Shown piece by piece: positions 1-5,024 of a stretch of DNA of 8,718 nucleotides (its first letter is position 1; each line of letters opens with the position of its first letter). A model generated the notes under the pieces. That model was not told the DNA's origin. It saw nothing but the letters and a program-made list of their open reading frames with translations, and ran no database searches. The translations under genes were made by a program, and so were the position numbers. Source of the DNA: Planctomycetaceae bacterium (GTDB lineage Bacteria; Planctomycetota; Planctomycetia; Pirellulales; Pirellulaceae); NCBI GenBank assembly GCA_007133715.1, contig SLMF01000330.1, positions 1-8,718 of the forward strand, given 5' to 3'.

Positions 1-189
1 CAGCAGATGGGCGAAGATCGAGAGCGCGATGCACTTGGACAACGGACGCGCTTGGCCCCAGCGAGTCAGGCTGAGCAGCAGCAGGGCGAGGCCCAACAGC
101 AGCAGACCGGCCAGCAGGGCGAGGGCTTGGGCGCGGGGCATGGGAATCGCCGTGGTCAGCGGGCTCAAGATTTCCCACAGATTGCGCAT
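1..189 (-). CDS. Membrane protein downstream of exbBD, TonB/TolA-like candidate (partial, 3' end beyond window)
   Basis: Only the first 63 codons are inside the window; the frame is open to base 1. The ATG at 187-189 lies 38 bases after the exbD stop, with a modest GGGGTG Shine-Dalgarno. Visible are a short cytosolic start (about residues 1-20), a very hydrophobic Leu/Ala helix (about 21-41), a basic turn (TRWGQARPLSK), and the start of a second helix (IALSIFAHLL). That second helix contains Ser57-x-x-x-His61. TonB and TolA have the same Ser-x-x-x-His spacing in their single membrane helix, where it is needed for energy coupling to ExbB-ExbD or TolQ-TolR. Position right after exbB-exbD supports a transducer role. 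The extra preceding helix is unlike classical TonB. The coding call is firm; the transducer role is inference, since the periplasmic part is not visible. Confidence 0.7.
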   Translation of the reverse strand, partial: MRNLWEILSPLTTAIPMPRAQALALLAGLLLLGLALLLLSLTRWGQARPLSKCIALSIFAHLL

Positions 190-227
190 CGGGCACCCCG
201 AATGTTTCCGTGACGGGAAGCGGTTGT

Positions 228-659
228 TTACAAGCGAGTCGTTGGGGCAGCGGCCGCCATCCGCACGGAAATCCCCATCTCGGCAATTCCCGCCTGGCGA
301 CAGGCGTTCAATACGGAAGCCACGTTCTGAAAACTGCCCTCGGCATCGCCCCGGACGATCACCGCCAGATCGGCACGCACCTGCCGATCGGCCCTCAGTT
401 CCGCCGTCAAAGCCTGCAGGCTGATGATCTGGCCGTCCAGCGAGAGCTGGCCGTCCTGATAGACGTTGATGACCCGTTTCTGCGGCACCTCGCGCAGCGT
501 GTGCGCGTCCTCCACGGCAGGCACCTGCACCTCCAACTGGCGCTCCATCTCGACGAATTTCGTGCCGACCATAAAAAAAATGATCAGCAAGAAGACGATG
601 TCGATCATCGGCGTCATGTTCAGCGACGGCTGTTCGTCCAGCTGTGTTTTCAAGGGCAT
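228..659 (-). CDS. exbD: ExbD/TolR-family biopolymer transport protein
   Basis: A 143-residue protein of normal length for ExbD/TolR, the stator partner of ExbB/TolQ that channels proton motive force to a TonB/TolA-type transducer. It has a short cytosolic N-terminus, one membrane helix (about 18-35, TPMIDIVFLLIIFFMVGTKF), and a periplasmic domain (about 45-135). Asp20 in the helix matches the essential membrane aspartate of the family. The ATG at 657-659 is chosen because GGAGG stands 8 bases before it and the protein then begins MPLKTQLDE, as planctomycete homologues do. A longer frame from 719 would overlap exbB and has no comparable support. The exbB stop is 25 bases upstream, so the two are co-transcribed. 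TolR is the alternative name; the sequence alone does not separate the two. Confidence 0.95.
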   Translation of the reverse strand: MPLKTQLDEQPSLNMTPMIDIVFLLIIFFMVGTKFVEMERQLEVQVPAVEDAHTLREVPQKRVINVYQDGQLSLDGQIISLQALTAELRADRQVRADLAVIVRGDAEGSFQNVASVLNACRQAGIAEMGISVRMAAAAPTTRL

Positions 660-684
660 GGCAAGAGCCTCCGGGGTGCGGGAT

Positions 685-1536
685 TCAGGCCGCCGGCCGG
701 CGACGTTCGGCAGACGCATTCCCGCGGTTGGAACCGCTCCGGGCCGCTTGCGGATCGCTGGCGATCAGCGGGACCACCTTCTGTCCCAGGGCGTCCAGCG
801 TCATGATCAACTGATCCACGCGGCCGCAGAAGTACAGATAGGCGATCAGCGCCGGAATCGCCACGCTCAACCCGGCCGCGGTCGTGATCAAGGCCTGGCT
901 GATGCCCGCGGCGAGCAACTCGGGTTTGCCCATCGCATCGGTGGTAGCAATCGCGTTAAACGCCTGGATCATTCCCAGGACGGTCCCCAGCAGCCCCAAC
1001 AGCGGACTGATGGTGGAAACGCCGTTCAGCACGCGGAGGTATCGCCGCAGCTGGTTGGTAACCCGCTCGCCCGCGTCCAGGATTGCCTGTTCCACCTCGA
1101 CCGACGGGCGTCCCCATTTATGCAGCGCGGCGGCGAAAATTTCGGCTGCCGGGCTGCGATTGGCGTCGCACAGTTCCAGGGCCGTTTCGCGGTCGAATTG
1201 TCCCTCACGCAACTGCTGGAGGAACCGCTTGACAAACGGGCGGGGCACCACCCGCCCCCGCCGCAGGCTGATCGTCCGCTCGAAGGCGAAGACCAGCAGC
1301 ACGAACGAGCAGATGCCGATCGGGATCATCAGGGGCCCGCCCTCGCGAATCACTTGCAGCAAGGTGCGTGTCGGCGGCTGGGCCGCCGGGGCAAGCGAGT
1401 CGCCCGCCGCTGCGGACGTGGGAACCGGCAGAGCCGTTTGGTCCGAACCCTGACTTCCGGACGCTTCGCTCCCTCCCAGGAGCACCGCCACCAGTACCAG
1501 CCAGTGCCAATCGAAAACGGGGGACTTGCTACTCAC
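685..1536 (-). CDS. exbB: ExbB/TolQ/MotA-family proton channel protein
   Basis: A 283-residue inner-membrane proton-channel subunit that works with the ExbD encoded next to it. The start is a GTG (1534-1536) whose bases overlap the TAG stop of the TPR gene; AGGAG lies 7 bases upstream, giving tight translational coupling. Domains in order: a signal-like hydrophobic stretch (about 10-22), an Ala/Pro/Ser-rich linker (about 23-56), TM1 (about 68-85, GGPLMIPIGICSFVLLVFAF), a cytosolic segment (about 90-170), TM2 (about 174-195, containing PLLGLLGTVLGMI), TM3 (about 214-236, containing ALITTAAGLSVAIPALI), and a basic Ala/Arg tail. Thr185 and Thr218/219 sit where the family's pore-lining threonines are expected. 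The N-terminal hydrophobic segment plus linker is an extension over E. coli ExbB, probably a cleaved signal peptide or an extra helix. The family call is certain; ExbB versus TolQ is not resolvable here. Confidence 0.95.
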   Translation of the reverse strand: MSSKSPVFDWHWLVLVAVLLGGSEASGSQGSDQTALPVPTSAAAGDSLAPAAQPPTRTLLQVIREGGPLMIPIGICSFVLLVFAFERTISLRRGRVVPRPFVKRFLQQLREGQFDRETALELCDANRSPAAEIFAAALHKWGRPSVEVEQAILDAGERVTNQLRRYLRVLNGVSTISPLLGLLGTVLGMIQAFNAIATTDAMGKPELLAAGISQALITTAAGLSVAIPALIAYLYFCGRVDQLIMTLDALGQKVVPLIASDPQAARSGSNRGNASAERRRPAA

Positions 1537-3634
1537 GATGCGACTCCTGAACGGGTGCGGGGATTTCCGCGGAAACGTTGCGGACGGATGCTGGCGAGCG
1601 TGCTTGGCGAGCGTGGACGGTCTGGGGGTGCTGCTGCTGCAATTTCTGGAACGCGCGCTCGGCCTCCGCCGTCTGCCCCCGCAGCTGGTGGCATTGGCCG
1701 ATGTGCAGCAAGGCCGCCGCCTGCCACTGCGGATAGGCGAACAATCGCTCGACCAACTCGAAGGCCCGCAGCGCGGCCGCATAGTCGCCCTCCTGCTGGT
1801 AGCTCAGACCGATCCGCCATTGGGCTTCGGCTGCGGCCTCACTGGCCCCGCCCTCGGGCGAGCGCACCACGTGCTCGAAAACCTCCCGCGCTGCGGGCTG
1901 CTGGCCACGCGCCGCCCGGCAGCGACCGATCACCAAGTCGACTTGATACTGCTGGCGGAAACTCGGGAAACGTGCGGCGACGGTGGCGGCGAGTTCCTCG
2001 GCCGCGTCCCACTGCTCCTGTTCCGCCAGGATCTGTGCGTGGCGGAGCGGAACCATGGCCAGCCAACTCTCGGCAGGGTCCGTGATCTGCCGGTCCAATC
2101 GCTCGAAGGCCGCGGCCGCCTGCTCGAACTGCCGCTGCTGGTACCAGGCTTCGGCAATCCAAAACTCGGCCGGCAGCCGGAGCGGGGAATCGGGGAATTC
2201 GGCCCGCAGGCGTTCCAGCGGTTCCCGCACCTCCGCCCACCGCTCGGCCGCCGCCGCCCATTGGGCCTGCAGGTACCAGGTGTGGCTGCGAAGATCGTCC
2301 GGTAAGGAAGCCTGTTCCTGCAGGCGGGCGAGTAATCGCCCCGCCCGCTCCCGCCGATCGGCCCGCACGGCCCGTTCGGCCAGCCGATAGGTCGCATCGG
2401 CCCAAAAGCGGCTGGTCGGGTGCTCTTCGTGCAAACGCTCCCACACCGCTTCCGCTGCCACCGTACGTTGCAATTCGGCCAGCAACCAAGCCTTCTGGTA
2501 CAGGGCCGCATCGACGTCCGCGAAGTCCGCAGCATGCTCCAGCAGCTGTCGGAGCGACTGGAGCGCGGCCTCCGGGTCCTCCCGTTGTTCCTGCAAACGG
2601 GCTGCTTCGAACCAGGCAACCGGCACCTGGTCGGGCGTTCCCGAGCGTGCGACGAGCAGGAACGCTTCCAAAGCCTCCGCTTCCCGGCCCGCACGCTCGT
2701 AGGCCTGGGCCCGTACAATCCCCGCCTTTTTGGCCAAGTCACTGTCGGGAGAAGTTTCCTGCAAGCGGTCGAAAGCCTCGGCCGCCGCCGCGTAATCCTC
2801 CTGCTGATACCGGGCCCATCCCAGACCCGACCACCCTTCGGGAACCCATGCCCGCGGCACCTCTTCCTGCGTCAAACGCTGGAATTCTTCCGCCGCAGCG
2901 GCGTAATCCTCCGCCTCGTACGCCGCTTCGGCAGACTCCCATATGGCCTGCCAAGCCCCGTCGGGCGACGGCTGCCCACGTTTCAAAAGCCCCCGCGCCC
3001 GCGCCGCCAGACGGCCCTCGGACTCGAGCAAACCCAGGTACGCTTGCCGCGCTTGCGCGGTCCGGCCCTGCGCCTCCCAGCTGCGTGCCAAACCCAAACG
3101 GGAATCGTCCGCCAAAGGACCTTGCGGAAAACGCTCGAGACTCCGCCGGTACCACCGCTCCGCCGCCTCCGCATCCTCGGCGATCAACGCCAGATCGCCC
3201 AGATAGTACAGAACATGCGCATTCAGATCGTCTTCGGGGTGCCTTTCCCAAAAGTCGGTCAACTCACGCTCCGCAGACGCGAGGTCGCGACAAAAATACG
3301 CGCACTCCCCCGCACGAAACACGGCCCTGCGGAACTCCGGATGCTCGGGATGCTGGTCCGCAAAATGCAGAAAAGCCTGGCGAGCACCACGATAATCCCG
3401 CTGCTGGACCCGCGCCTCGGCCTTCAATAACCGCGCGGTGCCTGCCTGGGCGTGCTCGGGATGCCGAGACAGCCACTCGGCAAGCCGATTCTCCGCCGCC
3501 TCCCAACGCTGCGCGCGATAAGCCTGGACCGCATCCGAATACGCGACCAGCGCATCTTCCGCCAACGCGGGCACAACAAACCACAACACCAGTGTCAACG
3601 CAACCCCCTGGTTGCGTAGCCCGAAAACGTACAT
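1529..3634 (-). CDS. Secreted tetratricopeptide-repeat protein
   Basis: A 701-residue protein with a clear signal peptide (residues 1-25, hydrophobic core VALTLVLWFVVPALA, likely cleaved after ALA before ED). Nearly all of the rest is helical repeats with the TPR pattern of small residues and aromatics, for example YRAQRWEAAENRLAEWLSRHP near the start, YEAEDYAAAAEEFQRL in the middle and YQQEGDYAAALRAFELVERL near the end; more than ten repeat units are apparent. The C-terminus (about 675-701) is a short Gln/His/Ser/Arg tail. It is first in an operon with exbB and exbD, so it probably acts in the periplasm as a scaffold for that energised complex, in the way CpoB/YbgF accompanies Tol-Pal; this is inference. 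AGGAAG lies 14 bases before the ATG, rather far. A TTG a few codons in is a weaker alternative that would spoil the signal peptide. Confidence 0.92.
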   Translation of the reverse strand: MYVFGLRNQGVALTLVLWFVVPALAEDALVAYSDAVQAYRAQRWEAAENRLAEWLSRHPEHAQAGTARLLKAEARVQQRDYRGARQAFLHFADQHPEHPEFRRAVFRAGECAYFCRDLASAERELTDFWERHPEDDLNAHVLYYLGDLALIAEDAEAAERWYRRSLERFPQGPLADDSRLGLARSWEAQGRTAQARQAYLGLLESEGRLAARARGLLKRGQPSPDGAWQAIWESAEAAYEAEDYAAAAEEFQRLTQEEVPRAWVPEGWSGLGWARYQQEDYAAAAEAFDRLQETSPDSDLAKKAGIVRAQAYERAGREAEALEAFLLVARSGTPDQVPVAWFEAARLQEQREDPEAALQSLRQLLEHAADFADVDAALYQKAWLLAELQRTVAAEAVWERLHEEHPTSRFWADATYRLAERAVRADRRERAGRLLARLQEQASLPDDLRSHTWYLQAQWAAAAERWAEVREPLERLRAEFPDSPLRLPAEFWIAEAWYQQRQFEQAAAAFERLDRQITDPAESWLAMVPLRHAQILAEQEQWDAAEELAATVAARFPSFRQQYQVDLVIGRCRAARGQQPAAREVFEHVVRSPEGGASEAAAEAQWRIGLSYQQEGDYAAALRAFELVERLFAYPQWQAAALLHIGQCHQLRGQTAEAERAFQKLQQQHPQTVHARQARSPASVRNVSAEIPAPVQESHRE

Positions 3635-3760
3635 CCGTGTACCCGTAGCTTCCTAGCAGACCGAACCGAAACCGTCTGGGGGGTGTGTAGGTCGCGGGAT
3701 ACCCGAGACCGACCCGGTTTTCTTGCGGTCTCCATGCGAACGTGGGGATGGCCCGTTACA
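3635..3760 (-). promoter_or_regulatory. Leader of the TPR-exbBD operon with competing inverted repeats
   Basis: These 126 bases between the small gene and the TPR gene contain no ORF of note. On the minus-strand transcript GAGACCG (3726-3732) can pair with CGGTCTC (3705-3711) across a 14-base loop. The same second arm, within GGTCTCGGG (3702-3710), can instead pair with CCCGCGACC (3690-3698) across a 3-base loop with one mismatch. A third, weaker repeat (CAGAC/GTCTG, 3657-3678) lies just before the Shine-Dalgarno. No T-run follows any hairpin on the minus strand, so this is not an ordinary terminator for the upstream gene. No convincing -10/-35 pair was seen. The role is unknown. Confidence 0.35.
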
Positions 3761-4021
3761 TCAGGCCGCCCGGCGAACCCCCAATAACCGACTCATCACC
3801 GGCGACAGCGGAACGGTGTGCAGCCCCGGATCCGTCTCCAACGCCATCCGCACCTGCTCCAATTGCTCGACAGCGTTCAACGCCAAATCGACGAACAACC
3901 ATTTGCGGCCGCCGAATTCGCAAATACCGCCTCCGACACCACCCATCCACTCCTGTCGCACCCGATAACCCATCTGCTCGGCCAGCGACAAGGCCTGTTC
4001 CAATAGTTCCACCGTATGCAT
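3761..4021 (-). CDS. Small conserved protein of unknown function (86 aa)
   Basis: An 86-residue soluble protein without signal peptide or membrane helix. The frame is closed by a TAA seven bases ahead of the ATG, so this or an internal ATG must be the start. The recognisable core is a Gly-rich turn with a Cys (GGVGGGICEFGGRKWLFVDL, residues 27-46), followed by an amphipathic helix (NAVEQLEQVRMAL) and a short Pro-containing C-terminus. I recognise the general pattern (GG-x-C-x-x-x-G-[KR]-x-x-x-x-V-[DN]) from small uncharacterised bacterial proteins, but know no function. It has its own candidate promoter with a perfect TATAAT. It is divergent from the histidine kinase and 126 bases upstream of the TPR operon, with which it could be partly co-transcribed. 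Shine-Dalgarno support is weak (GGG only). Confidence 0.8.
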   Translation of the reverse strand: MHTVELLEQALSLAEQMGYRVRQEWMGGVGGGICEFGGRKWLFVDLALNAVEQLEQVRMALETDPGLHTVPLSPVMSRLLGVRRAA

Positions 4022-4052
4022 CCCAGCTTACCCATTTGCCAAAGTCCGTGGC

Positions 4053-4081
4053 TTGAGAAAACTTATCCCGCGGCCGATTAT
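4053..4081 (+). promoter_or_regulatory. Candidate promoter of the histidine kinase gene
   Basis: TTGAGA (4053-4058; five of six match the -35 consensus) is separated by 17 bases from GATTAT (4076-4081; four of six match the -10 consensus). The start point would lie near 4088, leaving a leader of about 75 bases before the ATG at 4163. The element is weaker than the opposed promoter with which it shares its -10 bases. Confidence 0.35.
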
Positions 4082-4105
4082 ACCGGCTTCGGCTTGAGTT
4101 GCCCA
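4077..4105 (-). promoter_or_regulatory. Candidate sigma-70-type promoter of the 86-aa gene
   Basis: On the minus strand TGGGCA (4100-4105; four of six match TTGACA) is followed after exactly 17 bases by a perfect TATAAT (4077-4082). Transcription would begin near 4070, giving a leader of about 50 bases before the ATG at 4021. A perfect -10 box is rare by chance in DNA of this GC content. The -10 bases are shared with an opposed candidate promoter for the kinase gene. Confidence 0.5.
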
Positions 4106-4162
4106 GTTCAATCCGTCGATACCTCTAGCGTCCCCGGCCCCTTCAGCAAGCGAGGCGAATTG

Positions 4163-4987
4163 ATGACCAGGCACCGCAGCAACGAAATCGACAAGCTCCA
4201 GCAGCAAGTGGCAGCGATGCAGCAACAGGTGATCCAGGCCCAGCGTTTATCGGCTTTGGGTGAATTGGTCAGCACCACCACGCACGAGTTCAACAACGTG
4301 CTGATGACCATCTTGAATTATGCCAAGATGGGGGTTCGCCATCAGGACCCAGCCCTGCGCGACAAGGCGTTTCAGAAGATCCTGGCGGCTGCCGAACGGG
4401 CCGCGAAGATCACCAATTCGGTCTTGGGCGTGGCGCGGAATCGTTCCCAATCTTTCGAACCGACCGATTTGGCCGCCTTGATCGAAGAAAGCTTGGTGCT
4501 GTTAGAGCGGGAATTGAGCAAGTATCGGATCAGCATCGAAACCGAACTGGGCAAGGTGCCCCCCGCACGGGCCGTTGGAAATCAGATCCAACAGGTGTTG
4601 TTGAATCTGATGATCAATGCCCGCCAAGCGATGCCGGAGGGCGGCCGCCTGATGTTGAAATTGACGCACGATGCCCAAGGGGACACGGTGGATCTGACGA
4701 TCCGCGACACGGGTCGGGGGATTGCGGCGGAGAAGCTGCCGCGGATATTCGAGCCTTTTTTCAGCACGAAACAGGGACCGGATGCAAGCGGCAAGGGCGG
4801 GTCGGGGCTGGGATTGTCCGCGTGCCGCAACATCATCGAATTGCATCGGGGACGGATTCGGGTGGAAAGCCGCGTCGGCGTCGGTACCGCCTTTATCATC
4901 AAATTGCCCGTCTACCGATCGCAAACAGGGCGTCCCGGCGGGGTGCCGGCACCGAACTCCCCTCGCCGCTCACAAAACGTGGCCTGA
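4163..4987 (+). CDS. Soluble orphan sensor histidine kinase
   Basis: A 274-residue kinase that should autophosphorylate on His41 and pass the phosphate to an unknown response regulator. Order: a short Gln-rich coiled coil (about 8-30, EIDKLQQQVAAMQQQVIQAQ), the H-box TTTHEFNNVLMTILNYAKMG (His41 followed by E-F-N-N, the HPK4-type pattern), the dimerisation helix (about 60-95), and the HATPase domain. The latter shows the N-box NLMINARQAM (Asn148, Asn152), G1 DTGRGI (Asp182), F-box FEPFFSTK (196-203) and G2 GGSGLGLS (212-219). There is no membrane helix and no PAS, GAF or receiver domain, so input must come through the coiled coil or a partner. The start at 4163 is chosen because GAGG lies 7 bases before it; extension to 4016 would run across the promoters and into the divergent gene. 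No response regulator lies nearby. Confidence 0.94.
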   Translation: MTRHRSNEIDKLQQQVAAMQQQVIQAQRLSALGELVSTTTHEFNNVLMTILNYAKMGVRHQDPALRDKAFQKILAAAERAAKITNSVLGVARNRSQSFEPTDLAALIEESLVLLERELSKYRISIETELGKVPPARAVGNQIQQVLLNLMINARQAMPEGGRLMLKLTHDAQGDTVDLTIRDTGRGIAAEKLPRIFEPFFSTKQGPDASGKGGSGLGLSACRNIIELHRGRIRVESRVGVGTAFIIKLPVYRSQTGRPGGVPAPNSPRRSQNVA

Positions 4988-5024
4988 TCGATTCGCGAAC
5001 CCCGAAATCCGCTTGTTCCCAAAC
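4988..5024. other. Convergent intergenic gap
   Basis: Only 37 bases separate the stop codons of the histidine kinase (plus) and the peroxiredoxin-kinase (minus). The only structure seen is the 8-base palindrome TTCGCGAA (4992-4999); there is no stem followed by a T-run on either strand. Transcripts from both sides may overlap here. Confidence 0.5.

Noticed and set aside
1537..1782. N-terminal extension of ExbB to 1782
   Set aside because: It overlaps the TPR gene in another frame and is Arg/Ser-rich; the GTG at 1536 has AGGAG at the right distance and opens a signal-like segment.
466..2085. 539-codon plus-strand frame, and other long plus frames at 2420-3430 and 2647-3648
   Set aside because: They lie antisense to exbD, exbB and the TPR gene, give Arg/Pro/Ala-rich low-complexity proteins without domains, and are typical shadows in GC-rich DNA.
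3690..3725. Plus-strand intrinsic terminator (hairpin 3690-3710 followed by GGTTTTCTT)
   Set aside because: No plus-strand gene ends nearby, and the T-tract is eight bases away from the stem and interrupted.
4016..4162. Earlier ATG for the histidine kinase at 4016
   Set aside because: It would cover both candidate promoters and overlap the start of the divergent gene; the ATG at 4163 has GAGG 7 bases upstream and begins the conserved part.
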